Positions 15,580 to 23,174 of a stretch of DNA of 38,236 bases are shown here, piece after piece; the stretch's first letter is position 1, and the number at the start of each line of letters is the position of its first letter. The stretch comes from a virus. The notes beneath the pieces were generated by a model. The model was not told the DNA's origin and made no database searches. It was given only the letters and a program-made list of their open reading frames with translations. The stretch covers positions 1-38,236 of the IMG/VR virus record IMGVR_UViG_3300006928_000020; one strand, given 5' to 3'. Position numbers and translations under genes: made by a program.

Positions 15580-15849
15580 ATGAATGAAATTAAGTGGCAA
15601 TCTCCTAGCATGGAAGGGAAATGGAAAGACGGGAAGGGTGTACTGAACCTACGTGACATAGAATACTATGGGAAGAACTGGATAGACCTACGCATAATGA
15701 ACATGAGTAACACTCCTCCTAACTTCACTAGGCATGGGATAAGACTGACACTGGAGCAAGCAGAGGAACTACTACCAATCATACGTGATATGATTACTGA
15801 TATGAAAGACAAGAGGGAGAACGATGAGCGAAAGAATAGCGAGCATTAG
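15580..15849 (+). CDS. PC4/Sub1-like single-strand DNA-binding or transcription cofactor
   Basis: An 89-residue protein whose residues 18-72 follow the PC4 (p15) pattern: a beta-strand with GKGVLNLRDIEYYGKNWIDLRI, a variable turn, then RHGIRLTLEQAEELLPIIRDMI, equivalent to the conserved 'KGISLTLEQWxxL' strand and helix. PC4 proteins dimerise and bind single-stranded or melted DNA, acting in transcription or replication. Here the protein would be made leaderless from its own promoter just after the repeat region. Length and motif order fit; the identification rests on one motif and should be treated as probable. Confidence 0.55.
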   Translation: MNEIKWQSPSMEGKWKDGKGVLNLRDIEYYGKNWIDLRIMNMSNTPPNFTRHGIRLTLEQAEELLPIIRDMITDMKDKRENDERKNSEH

Positions 15850-16048
15850 TCACGGTGAGTATGAGATACTCAACTACATAATCGAAGAGATAGACCTGAC
15901 TAGGCTCAGGGCACGCATGTGTGATGATAAGGTGAGTAAAGAAAGATTCGATAAGTCTGCTACCAATGTGGGTGGTCTAATTGATAACATGATGAGTAGG
16001 CGCACACATAAACTCCCGAAGAACCATATTGAATACAAGGATAAGTGA
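15824..16048 (+). CDS. Hypothetical protein (74 aa)
   Basis: Not recognised. It begins inside the last 26 bases of the PC4-like gene behind GGGAG. A helical, charged protein (HGEYEILNYIIEEIDLTRLR) with a basic C-terminus (RRTHKLPKNHIEYKDK). It has one cysteine only and no metal site. Confidence 0.6.
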   Translation: MSERIASISHGEYEILNYIIEEIDLTRLRARMCDDKVSKERFDKSATNVGGLIDNMMSRRTHKLPKNHIEYKDK

Positions 16049-16052
16049 TGAT

Positions 16053-16328
16053 ATGATACACTTTCGTATTCGTGATGTTACGCTATGTGGTGCTAAGTAT
16101 ACTGAGCCTAGTAAAAAGGCAGCACAAGATGGTAGGTTATGTAACGAATGTATCCAAGTGATATGGAAAGAACAGTACAGAAGAAACACGCTCGTACCTA
16201 TAATGAAGAATATAGACATGAGCAAAATCAAACAGAAAGAAACTCCCGTAAAGAATGATAGTCGCTTACAGGAGCAGTCAAGCGGTCTTTACCTGCGTGA
16301 CTATATTAATAAAACCTTGACTATATAA
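16053..16328 (+). CDS. Hypothetical protein with Cys motif (91 aa)
   Basis: The ATG at 16053 is preferred to an upstream TTG that overlaps the previous gene. The N-terminal part (RIRDVTLCGAKYTEPSKKA ... GRLCNECIQVIW) has a C-x(n)-CxxC arrangement like a small zinc finger in which one ligand is unclear. The C-terminal coding sequence runs into the promoter at 16317, and the stop codon TAA is part of the TATA box (TATATAAA). So the last residues (NKTLTI) are dictated by promoter sequence. Confidence 0.6.
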   Translation: MIHFRIRDVTLCGAKYTEPSKKAAQDGRLCNECIQVIWKEQYRRNTLVPIMKNIDMSKIKQKETPVKNDSRLQEQSSGLYLRDYINKTLTI

Positions 16329-16333
16329 ACTGG
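16317..16333 (+). promoter_or_regulatory. Conserved TATA-box promoter, copy 6, with degenerate copy upstream
   Basis: TTGACTATATAAACTGG within the second copy of the 45-base exact repeat (16306-16350; the other is 11859-11903). A near-copy, TGACTATATTAA (16298-16309), matches 11 of 12 promoter positions and lies 20 bases upstream in the same orientation. TATATAAA is at 16322-16329. Confidence 0.87.
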
Positions 16334-16356
16334 AATAGAAAAGAGAAGTGGTAACA

Positions 16357-16671
16357 ATGCAAAATGAATACGAAGCCGAGATAGAGAAACTAAACGAAGA
16401 ACGCAGACTCGCAGCAGAGCGAATCAATGAACTTATGAGGTACAAGGACATACAGACTAAACTAAACATCTGTGCAAATGATGGCTACCTTTGGACTTTG
16501 ACTAATGTGCAAAGCGATTTTGATGTAGTAAGTCAAATATCTCTAGTTTGCACTAGGTCAGGTAGCACTGCTATTATTGACCTAACTGATGAGCCAATAA
16601 AAGTGATTCACAAAGATATGGATGGTAATTTAATTCCCGTTGAGATTATCGATGCAGCACGAAATAACTGA
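16357..16671 (+). CDS. Hypothetical coiled-coil protein (104 aa)
   Basis: Not recognised. The ATG at 16357 is 35 bases after the first T of the TATA box, as in the duplicated promoter at 11870; a GTG at 16348 is disfavoured because the same position in the duplicate cannot be a start. The first 40 residues form a charged coiled coil (YEAEIEKLNEERRLAAERI). The rest is a beta-rich domain (GYLWTLTNVQSDFDVVSQIS, STAIIDLTDEPIKVIHKD). Confidence 0.65.
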   Translation: MQNEYEAEIEKLNEERRLAAERINELMRYKDIQTKLNICANDGYLWTLTNVQSDFDVVSQISLVCTRSGSTAIIDLTDEPIKVIHKDMDGNLIPVEIIDAARNN

Positions 16672-16680
16672 GTGATTAAC

Positions 16681-16995
16681 ATGGTAAGCGAAGAGAAACT
16701 TAGACAATACAAGGAAGATGCTCTTCGTGATGAATATGATGAGGAGCGACAGGCTCACTGCATTCATGAGAATGCCTACGTTCAGGAGTTCAGAGCAACC
16801 GTCTTCAAGATAGTGAAGAACTACGAGACAGATGAGAGAACAAGCAAGAAGTTCGACCTAGAGGCAGAACACTATTGCCCCGACTGCGGTAAAACCAAGT
16901 GGGTTAATTTCGATTTAGAAGAAGAGATGTATTACAGGTTAGCAGACAGATGGATTAGCGTGACTGGTGAGAGTAAAGAAATACTAGAGGGATGA
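16681..16995 (+). CDS. Hypothetical zinc-binding protein (104 aa)
   Basis: The ATG at 16681 follows GAGTGAT by five bases; an in-frame GTG nine bases upstream lies inside that site. Cysteines and histidines occur in HCIHE (near residue 28) and YCPDCGKTKW (near residue 70), which could together bind one zinc. The rest is helical and acidic. Function unknown. It is coupled by ATGA to the tandem zinc-ribbon gene. Confidence 0.62.
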   Translation: MVSEEKLRQYKEDALRDEYDEERQAHCIHENAYVQEFRATVFKIVKNYETDERTSKKFDLEAEHYCPDCGKTKWVNFDLEEEMYYRLADRWISVTGESKEILEG

Positions 16996-17663
16996 GCATG
17001 GGAGAGATAGGTAAAACAGCAGCAGCAGATTGCTGGGTATGCAATCAGACATTCACATATATCGTGAAAAAAGGTAGACAACCTACACGATGTCAGGATA
17101 ATACAGTATGTCAAACGCTATACAGAAAGTTAATGAGGAAACCCAAGCCTAGAGTGGTAAGAGAACAGAAGTGCGCTGACTGTGATGTCATAATTACTCA
17201 AACTGGTAAGGGTAGAACAGTACTGAGATGTGGTGCGTGCAAGACTAAACTCAGAGCAGAGCAGAATGCAGCATATCGAGAGACTGCATACACACCTCTT
17301 GAGAGAGAACAAGTATGTTCAGACTGCGGTTGTGACATGGGAATCAAGACAGGTAGGGGCAAACTCAAGCAGAGATGCGATGAGTGTCAGAAGAAGAATC
17401 ACAACAGATTAGCAAGAGAATCAGCAAAGAAACATTACTCAGCGGTAGTCAGAACTTACACATGTTCCGTCTGTAACAACGACTTCGAACAAACAGGCAG
17501 GGGTAAACAGAGGAAGACTTGCCCTGAATGTAAAGGTAAGAAGTTGCGAAGTTCAAGTAATACAGATGATAATACTAAACATGTAGAGTTCTTGGAGATG
17601 TTAATGCGAGATAAGGATGAGCAAGAAGATTTAGATGCTAAAATGTGGGAGGGGATGCAATGA
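16992..17663 (+). CDS. Tandem four-zinc-ribbon protein (223 aa)
   Basis: Four consecutive Cys4 modules: CWVC ... C ... C near residues 14-40, CADC ... CGAC near 61-84, CSDC ... CDEC near 108-131, and CSVC ... CPEC near 157-179. Modules 2-4 share the internal pattern CxxC-x(6-8)-TG[KR]GR-x(3-5)-C, so they arose by internal duplication. Each basic knuckle could contact nucleic acid, making this a candidate DNA- or RNA-binding regulator. The last 40 residues are acidic. The gene is coupled by ATGA to its neighbours and the next gene also begins with a zinc ribbon. Confidence 0.75.
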   Translation: MSMGEIGKTAAADCWVCNQTFTYIVKKGRQPTRCQDNTVCQTLYRKLMRKPKPRVVREQKCADCDVIITQTGKGRTVLRCGACKTKLRAEQNAAYRETAYTPLEREQVCSDCGCDMGIKTGRGKLKQRCDECQKKNHNRLARESAKKHYSAVVRTYTCSVCNNDFEQTGRGKQRKTCPECKGKKLRSSSNTDDNTKHVEFLEMLMRDKDEQEDLDAKMWEGMQ

Positions 17664-18586
17664 GTGGTGCATATAGAACATGTAAAGCGTGCGATAGAAT
17701 GTTTAGAGTTAGGTCACATATGGTGATGAGAAGTATGTGCTTCGATTGTATGCCTGATAAGAAGAATGTAAGTGCACAAGCAGTTGTTAGAAAGAAAAGA
17801 CAACAGAAAGATGCTATCCTTAGACTTGTTGAATTAGAGAAGAAAGTAGAGGAATTATCCATCTCCTTTGATTTCTATGGTAGTTCGATAGATACATTCA
17901 GAGATTCAGTAATGGATGATATAGTAAATGAGGCTCAAAAAAGAGTAGAAAAAGTGAGTAATCAGACGATAGAAGAGTTGGTGAACAAGAGAATAACCAA
18001 GTTCAAAGAAGCGCTTTATGGCCGAATGGTGGCTTTAGACAAGAAAAAACAAGTACAGATAGATGAAATGCAAGAGGAACTGGACAGAAACAGTAACAAG
18101 ATTTTGAGTCAGAGAACCACAATCACAGCATTAGAATATGAGTTGAAAAGATTATACGATACGATGAAATCCTCTAAAATAGATGTTAAAAAGCCTGATA
18201 TGAGTGAACATGCTCGGTACTCTAAGACTCCTGAGAATATCAGAAAAACAAAATTCAATACTAGATACAACATAGGTAGAGTATCTCTGACTAAAAAGCA
18301 ATACCATTTCTTGAAGACTCTAAGAGATGTAGCAGTAACCAAGTCATTGGAGGAAGGCACCGATGCCTCACTAATCAGATTCTCAAATAAAGAGATGTAT
18401 ACCATCACCAATGTAAAATCAATACAGGCATTTACTAGACTCCTGACAGGTTATGGTTTAATGAAAAGAAATAAGGAAGACACTCCCAAAGGAGAGAGAG
18501 GGGCTAGATACACATGGTCTCTTACTCACCACTGCACCCTCATTCCCCAAGGTGAGTTCAAGGCTATTGTACCAAAGGATGAGTAG
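17660..18586 (+). CDS. Zinc ribbon - coiled coil - putative winged-helix protein (308 aa)
   Basis: The ATG at 17660 follows GGGAGGGG by five bases and is preferred to the upstream GTG. The N-terminus has a Cys4 ribbon (CKAC ... CFDC, residues 8-30). Residues about 50-175 form a long coiled coil (for example LRLVELEKKVEELSISF and KKQVQIDEMQEELDRNSNKI). The last 100 residues look like a winged helix (KKQYHFLKTLRDVAVTKSLE ... QAFTRLLTGYGLMKRNKED). The layout fits a dimeric DNA-binding regulator, but no family is recognised. The final codons (IVPKDE, stop) lie in a direct repeat shared with the next gene. Confidence 0.65.
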   Translation: MSGAYRTCKACDRMFRVRSHMVMRSMCFDCMPDKKNVSAQAVVRKKRQQKDAILRLVELEKKVEELSISFDFYGSSIDTFRDSVMDDIVNEAQKRVEKVSNQTIEELVNKRITKFKEALYGRMVALDKKKQVQIDEMQEELDRNSNKILSQRTTITALEYELKRLYDTMKSSKIDVKKPDMSEHARYSKTPENIRKTKFNTRYNIGRVSLTKKQYHFLKTLRDVAVTKSLEEGTDASLIRFSNKEMYTITNVKSIQAFTRLLTGYGLMKRNKEDTPKGERGARYTWSLTHHCTLIPQGEFKAIVPKDE

Positions 18587-18587
18587 A
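18567..18587 (+). repeat. 21-bp direct repeat, copy 1
   Basis: A 21-base segment covering the last codons (V-P-K-D-E, stop) of the gene at 17660. It recurs exactly at 18833-18853 at the end of the next gene. The repeat unit is 266 bases long. Confidence 0.8.
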
Positions 18588-18588
18588 A

Positions 18589-18852
18589 ATGAAGAAAGAT
18601 GAAATTTGGAAAGAATGTAGATATAAAGGCTGCAAAACACAAATACTCGAACAAGAACTAATAGGAGATATGATGGATGGAAATGAACCTTTGTGGATGG
18701 TCAAGGGTGTAGTTCATGGATATTGTATGAAGTGTTCTTTGAAAGAATTTTCTAATCTCATACCCGTGGTAAATCCCGACCCCGATGAAGAATTTCACCA
18801 TTGGGCAATGATAGATGGGGAACTTACCCCTTTTGTACCAAAGGATGAGTAG
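18589..18852 (+). CDS. Hypothetical zinc-binding protein (87 aa)
   Basis: Not recognised. Two cysteine pairs, CRYKGC near residue 10 and CMKC near residue 47, could form one zinc site. The protein is acidic, with tryptophans and a C-terminal FVPKDE. The last codons are identical in DNA to the end of the preceding gene (21-base direct repeat, 266 bases apart), as if this gene had been added between two copies of one gene end. Confidence 0.62.
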   Translation: MKKDEIWKECRYKGCKTQILEQELIGDMMDGNEPLWMVKGVVHGYCMKCSLKEFSNLIPVVNPDPDEEFHHWAMIDGELTPFVPKDE

Positions 18853-18853
18853 A
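18833..18853 (+). repeat. 21-bp direct repeat, copy 2
   Basis: Exact second copy of the segment at 18567-18587, again spanning the VPKDE and stop codons. Confidence 0.8.
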
Positions 18854-18876
18854 CTACTTAAAGTAGGGTTGTAGTC
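18852..18876 (+). promoter_or_regulatory. Intergenic hairpin with two alternative pairings
   Basis: Either CTACT (18854-18858) pairs with AGTAG (18862-18866) around TAA, or GACTAC (18852-18857) pairs with GTAGTC (18871-18876). The two are mutually exclusive. It fills most of the 33-base gap between the genes at 18589 and 18886, which lacks a visible Shine-Dalgarno, so it might affect translation of the next gene. A chance structure is possible. Confidence 0.3.
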
Positions 18877-18885
18877 GATACCCTG

Positions 18886-19173
18886 ATGGAAGAGAGAACA
18901 GTCATTTATCTAGCAATAGAGTTCGGAGTAAAACCCGCATATATTGGCACTATACTCAAGTCGTTTAACAATATCAGATTAGACAATAACTGGTCTAACG
19001 TAAGAAGCGACAGGAATCTAATGATTGACCTGCTCTACCTATACGCTAGGAAGTCTGATTCGGCAATCACTATCAAATCAGCATTCAAGATAACTCAAGA
19101 CTACTTCGGCAAGGGTACTAGACCTGCTCCTAGCAAGTGGATAAACAATTACTCGCATTTGGTGGTTGGATGA
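18886..19173 (+). CDS. Hypothetical protein (95 aa)
   Basis: Not recognised. An all-helical, basic protein (VIYLAIEFGVKPAYIGTILK, DRNLMIDLLYLYARKSDSA, ITIKSAFKITQDYFGKG) ending with the ATGA overlap that starts the ligase-like gene. The tight coupling suggests a partner of that protein. No Shine-Dalgarno is visible before its ATG. Confidence 0.6.
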   Translation: MEERTVIYLAIEFGVKPAYIGTILKSFNNIRLDNNWSNVRSDRNLMIDLLYLYARKSDSAITIKSAFKITQDYFGKGTRPAPSKWINNYSHLVVG

Positions 19174-20435
19174 AGTTCACCGAATTAGCAAGGCTATGCG
19201 AAATTGCTCATTTAGGCTCACAGTTCAGGCTTTCCTCTGTAACTAAGTCCGATGCTGTTGCAATACACTCTATTTTATTTGCTAATAAAACCTTGACTAG
19301 AAGAAAAATACTCTCTATGGTAGCAAAGCAATTGGAAGTACCATACGATGTGTTATCTTCACTCGGAGATGATACTACCTCCTTATTGGCTTCAGAAAGC
19401 AGTGCGTCTAATAACACTGAATGGACTTTAGAAGATGCTCTTACAGTAAGAGGGGCTATAATATCAGAGACATTCGACTACCTATCGCTTAGCAAGCAGA
19501 TGAACGAGATAGATGCTAGGCTTCTTTGGTCATCTATTCTAGGTCGAAGAAACATCACACCATTCTCTTTTCTCAAGGCGATAGCACCTGATGTTTCACC
19601 CGATATCATATCATCAAGTAGGACTTTTATGACTGATATTGAAGTCATCTACGCTCTTTACGACGATAGAAACAAACTGCTAGACCCGAAAGAATGGAGT
19701 GAGAAGCCTAATGCAGCACTTAGACCTAGAAGATGGTTGGGTTGGAAGAGCGACGCTCCAGTAGAAATGACCCATTATCAAGAGATACCAAAGGATAAGA
19801 TTACACTAGAGTACGACCCTGATAGAGAAATCATAATTGAAAGAGCAGGTGATGTAGTAACTGATGTCGCCTTCGCTAACTATCCTACACTCGGATTAAT
19901 TGAGAGAATGAAAAAGTATGCTGATATGAATCGTCATGGCGAGGAAGATATGGCTTGGCCGTATTCCATACCATCTTGGGAGAGTATAATCAAGAAGGAG
20001 GGTACTGTAAGATTTCCTAACATGGGCGCATTTGTTCCTGACGATTATGGTGGCTACGTGTTGGTAAAAGATTCACATATACACGCTCTTAGATTATCTG
20101 CATATCGACATGTGGATAAACTCGAACTAAAGATAGAGGCCGCTGATGGTTTTGATGAGTTCATACCAGTTGGAATTTGCGTAGTTTATATATTGTCAAT
20201 GGTTTCAGCGTTGCAGTTTAACCTTCAAAGAATACTTGGTTCTAATACGAATGAGAAAAATCAGTGGTACGAAATACCTGATGACATATGTATAGTTGTA
20301 GAGATAGCCTCTCCTTTCATGGATAGGAGGACAGGTCAACTGAGTGAGCCTACTTATATGGGATTGAATGGTGACTTGGGTGTGAGTGATGTAACACAAT
20401 ACGTGGATTTGGTGGGTGTAAATGCAGATAGATGA
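19170..20435 (+). CDS. Divergent ATP-dependent DNA-ligase-like protein (421 aa)
   Basis: The layout follows archaeal/eukaryotic ATP-dependent ligases, but with decayed motifs. An N-terminal helical domain (residues about 1-140) includes LEVPYDVLSSLGDDTTSLLA, like the 'GDLG' region of the ligase DNA-binding domain. Next comes LRPRRWLGWKSDAP, where KSDA would correspond to the catalytic KxDG motif with Gly replaced. EIIIERAGDVVTDVAFANYP matches the 'SRxGxDVTxxFP' strand after motif I, and GGYVLVK matches motif IV. It starts at ATG 19170 behind GGTGG, in an ATGA overlap. If the alignment is right, lysine and aspartate remain but activity is doubtful. Otherwise it is an unknown replication-associated protein. 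Confidence 0.4.
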   Translation: MKFTELARLCEIAHLGSQFRLSSVTKSDAVAIHSILFANKTLTRRKILSMVAKQLEVPYDVLSSLGDDTTSLLASESSASNNTEWTLEDALTVRGAIISETFDYLSLSKQMNEIDARLLWSSILGRRNITPFSFLKAIAPDVSPDIISSSRTFMTDIEVIYALYDDRNKLLDPKEWSEKPNAALRPRRWLGWKSDAPVEMTHYQEIPKDKITLEYDPDREIIIERAGDVVTDVAFANYPTLGLIERMKKYADMNRHGEEDMAWPYSIPSWESIIKKEGTVRFPNMGAFVPDDYGGYVLVKDSHIHALRLSAYRHVDKLELKIEAADGFDEFIPVGICVVYILSMVSALQFNLQRILGSNTNEKNQWYEIPDDICIVVEIASPFMDRRTGQLSEPTYMGLNGDLGVSDVTQYVDLVGVNADR

Positions 20436-20847
20436 TAGAAGAGAAGAGTGGATGGGTTTAGGTATCTTGCTTACAGAGATTAGATTCAGAACATGGGTAG
20501 AGAATAGAGACGATTCTAAATTAGGAGTGAGAGTTAGGATGACTATGGGTTGGAGGTCTCTCTTCACATCGGGTAGTTTAGCGCAGCAATCTTGTGTAGA
20601 GCGTTTTTTACTACCGTTTGGCATCGAATTGAAAGAGAAGTACACCAATCAGGCAGACCTATTCAAGTGGATGGTAGTCCTGAACAGACTCGAATCTCTA
20701 TATGAGATATCCTATGCAGTATCTGACAAAAAGGGACTGCACATGATTAAGTGGGTGTTCGACAATCCAGTACCTTCGACATGGGAGGAGTTCATCGAGT
20801 GGGTAGAGGCATACGACAGTGAGACGGACATGATAGAAACTCTTTGA
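20422..20847 (+). CDS. Hypothetical protein (141 aa)
   Basis: Not recognised. It overlaps the end of the ligase-like gene by 14 bases. The first part is beta-rich (GLGILLTEIRFRTWVENRDD, LGVRVRMTMGWRSLF), followed by helices (FKWMVVLNRLESLYEISYAV) and an acidic end. The stop codon TGA is the TGA inside the promoter TTGACTATATAAACTGG at 20844. Confidence 0.65.
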   Translation: MQIDDRREEWMGLGILLTEIRFRTWVENRDDSKLGVRVRMTMGWRSLFTSGSLAQQSCVERFLLPFGIELKEKYTNQADLFKWMVVLNRLESLYEISYAVSDKKGLHMIKWVFDNPVPSTWEEFIEWVEAYDSETDMIETL

Positions 20848-20860
20848 CTATATAAACTGG
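20844..20860 (+). promoter_or_regulatory. Conserved TATA-box promoter, copy 7
   Basis: TTGACTATATAAACTGG plus AATAGA. It overlaps the stop codon of the upstream gene (TGA 20845-20847). TATATAAA is at 20849-20856; the ATG of the clamp loader at 20877 is exactly 28 bases after its first T. Confidence 0.9.
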
Positions 20861-20876
20861 AATAGAGAAGAAAGTC

Positions 20877-21812
20877 ATGGAGCAGCAACATAGAGCCGCA
20901 GTGCAAAGCGTAGACGATTTAGTTGGGCAGACTGCGTTGAAGACAGATATTACACGGTGGCAACGTCCCAGTGGATTTAGTAAGATACCTGATGCGCTTT
21001 TATTTCATGGGCCTCCGGGTACAGGAAAGACGAGTAGTGCAGTATTAATTGCTAAGACGTTGCTGGGGAGTCTATGGTTTGAAACTAATTTCATAGAATC
21101 CAATGCCTCAGATGACCGAGGCATCTCCTATATCAGGGATGAACTCAAACATTTGATGAGAGTCAAACCGATAGGCGGAGGCAAGAAAATAATATTGCTA
21201 GATGAGGCAGATGGACTTACTCCAGCAGCACAGGATGCGTTGAGAAGGCTCATAGAGAAATACTCAGAACACACCATGCTTATACTCACATGCAATGACT
21301 TGGAGAAGATACGCCCTGCTATACGTTCACGATGTGCTGTCTATGGATTTACTCCAGTAGACCCAGTTGCAGGAGCAAAGCGCCTTTCTGATGTTTATGA
21401 GATAGAACATGTAGATACCCTACTTCGATTAGTTAAGTTGATGCATGGTGACATGAGAGCATGTATCAACTTCCTAGACGCTGCTGGCCTTGCTTATGAA
21501 ACTCGTGTAGACGAACTAGAATCATCGTTAGATGATAGCGTATCAAGAGCACTAGAGGGTGACTGGATGAGACTCAGAAAGAATCTACATGATAGCCTAA
21601 AATCAGGTAGACCGCTTCCGTATGTACTCACAAGTTTTTATGATAATATTTACGAACACTTTGATGATGAGGATAACCTCGATTCAATTTGGCGCATGAT
21701 GGCCGCATACGGCGATGTACTAGTCCACAAGCATACATGGATTGGTAATGAATACTCCTACCTAGATTACTTGGTGGCGAAAATGAAAAAGGAAGTAGAA
21801 ATAAATGAATGA
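20877..21812 (+). CDS. rfcS: Replication factor C small subunit (clamp loader)
   Basis: An AAA+ ATPase that opens and loads the sliding clamp at primer ends. Visible motifs are Walker A GPPGTGKT (residues 45-52), the RFC-specific NASDDRGI (76-83), Walker B LLDEAD (107-112, DEAD box 109-112) and the SRC arginine-finger motif (151-153). The 311-residue length is close to archaeal RFC small subunits of about 320. No large subunit is seen in the window, so the viral loader may be a homomer or borrow the host large subunit. It is the first gene of the unit that also encodes the RPA-like protein, the RecA-like ATPase, the clamp and the polymerase. Confidence 0.95.
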   Translation: MEQQHRAAVQSVDDLVGQTALKTDITRWQRPSGFSKIPDALLFHGPPGTGKTSSAVLIAKTLLGSLWFETNFIESNASDDRGISYIRDELKHLMRVKPIGGGKKIILLDEADGLTPAAQDALRRLIEKYSEHTMLILTCNDLEKIRPAIRSRCAVYGFTPVDPVAGAKRLSDVYEIEHVDTLLRLVKLMHGDMRACINFLDAAGLAYETRVDELESSLDDSVSRALEGDWMRLRKNLHDSLKSGRPLPYVLTSFYDNIYEHFDDEDNLDSIWRMMAAYGDVLVHKHTWIGNEYSYLDYLVAKMKKEVEINE

Positions 21813-23160
21813 AAGAAATAATGATATAACAAATGACGGAGGAGGGACGAATCCCTTTAAAGCATCTAGGAAGCAAGAAGAATGGCCTGAAGAGGTTATG
21901 ATACGCTTTAAGATGAGTGCTGAAAGAACTGGTGAATCTGTGGAAAAAGTGGCAGAAGCATTTGTGAAGCACATATCTGAACAATGGGGATGCGAAGATT
22001 GGAAAGCAGAAGACGAAGACGTGTTGGTAGATTGGGCAGAAGGTATGCTCATCGAAGATAGAAGCAGCAATGTAAGCGGTGGCGGAGCAAGTGGCACTGT
22101 ACAATTCGTAGGACACTGGATTGGTGTTGAGGATAAGACAGCAGACAGGAATGGTTGGAACGTGAGAAATGCTACGCAGAAATGGACTGAGAATCAGAAT
22201 CAGGCTATCTCAGATGGTGTAGTAGGCCACTACTTCAAGGAAGACGGAGTATGGTCTATCAATACAGCGAATGGGGTCATGGTTACTACTGACTCAATAG
22301 ATGAAAAACCATCATTGGCTTTCCGTGTAGGTGATGATTTCCTATGTCTTATCTCAAGACAAGGTAGACCATATCCAGCAGAACGCATGGGTAGATACTA
22401 TCGCTTCTTGGGTAACGAGAAGAATGCATTTTTTGCCGGTGAGGGAGCAAAGTCTTGGAGAGTTGACTTGACTGATGATAACAGATACTTAGAGATAGAC
22501 ATTGGTAGACCAGTATCTATTCAAGTCAGATTACCTACTACACAGAACGAGGCATTCCAAGATGTACTCGGTACTAACTACAATTTTAGTGATACCATGA
22601 TATACGGAGACGATTGGTGTCCTGAGCATTTACAAAGATTACTTGACCCGTTCAAGATGTGGACTGATTCAGATACCGTTGGGGAACTAGCAGCGAATCT
22701 ACACAACTTGGAAGACGCTTTTGAGAGTGGCAAGCGCACTTTCACAGGTAGAGATGGTCAACAAGGTGTAGTTGGGCCTGATGTCATAGTACGTGGCACA
22801 GTAACTCGTATGAACACCGAAGGGCGAGAGAGCGAATGGGATGAGACTGGTAGGAACTTCAGCCTATCAATCACTAGCCTTCACTTACAGAACAAGGAAG
22901 AAGGCAGACGTGCTGAAGTGGTTGGATGGGTTAGTGGTGCTTGTAATGACCTAACTCATCCATTCCAGTTCAGGGATGTAGATGATGAACTTTGGGGATA
23001 CGGACAAAGGAGCAGTGTACTGGTCTATGGACGTTTAAAACTCAAGGTACAAGATGGAGAGACGAGTCCACAACTGTCAGTGTTTGGTGTTTATACCGAC
23101 TCCAAGAAGGCTTGGAGACAAGCCGGAGGCGGTGACACTGGCTCTGAACAGTTCGACTAA
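21805..23160 (+). CDS. Probable RPA-like single-strand DNA-binding protein (451 aa)
   Basis: Not a clear family match, but the context and pattern fit an OB-fold single-strand binding protein. Residues about 325-440 read as an OB barrel (DVIVRGTVTRM ... FSLSITSLHLQ ... RAEVVGWVSG ... SSVLVYGRLKLKVQDG). An earlier segment near residues 90-200 (GTVQFVGHWIGVEDK ... WSINTANGVMV) may be another. The first 85 residues are helical and charged. It lies between the clamp loader and the clamp, where such a protein is expected, and overlaps the clamp-loader gene by eight bases. No CxxC zinc motif of some archaeal RPAs is present. Confidence 0.5.
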   Translation: MNERNNDITNDGGGTNPFKASRKQEEWPEEVMIRFKMSAERTGESVEKVAEAFVKHISEQWGCEDWKAEDEDVLVDWAEGMLIEDRSSNVSGGGASGTVQFVGHWIGVEDKTADRNGWNVRNATQKWTENQNQAISDGVVGHYFKEDGVWSINTANGVMVTTDSIDEKPSLAFRVGDDFLCLISRQGRPYPAERMGRYYRFLGNEKNAFFAGEGAKSWRVDLTDDNRYLEIDIGRPVSIQVRLPTTQNEAFQDVLGTNYNFSDTMIYGDDWCPEHLQRLLDPFKMWTDSDTVGELAANLHNLEDAFESGKRTFTGRDGQQGVVGPDVIVRGTVTRMNTEGRESEWDETGRNFSLSITSLHLQNKEEGRRAEVVGWVSGACNDLTHPFQFRDVDDELWGYGQRSSVLVYGRLKLKVQDGETSPQLSVFGVYTDSKKAWRQAGGGDTGSEQFD

Positions 23161-23174
23161 ATAGAGGTGAAAAA

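Noticed and set aside
16348-16671. GTG start at 16348 for the coiled-coil gene
   Set aside because: The same GTG exists in the duplicated promoter at 11901 but runs into a stop there; the ATG at the matching distance is used in both.
21628-22116. 162-codon minus-strand frame opposite the clamp loader and OB-fold genes
   Set aside because: Rich in F, S, H and C as expected for the antisense of a charged protein; no ribosome site or motif.
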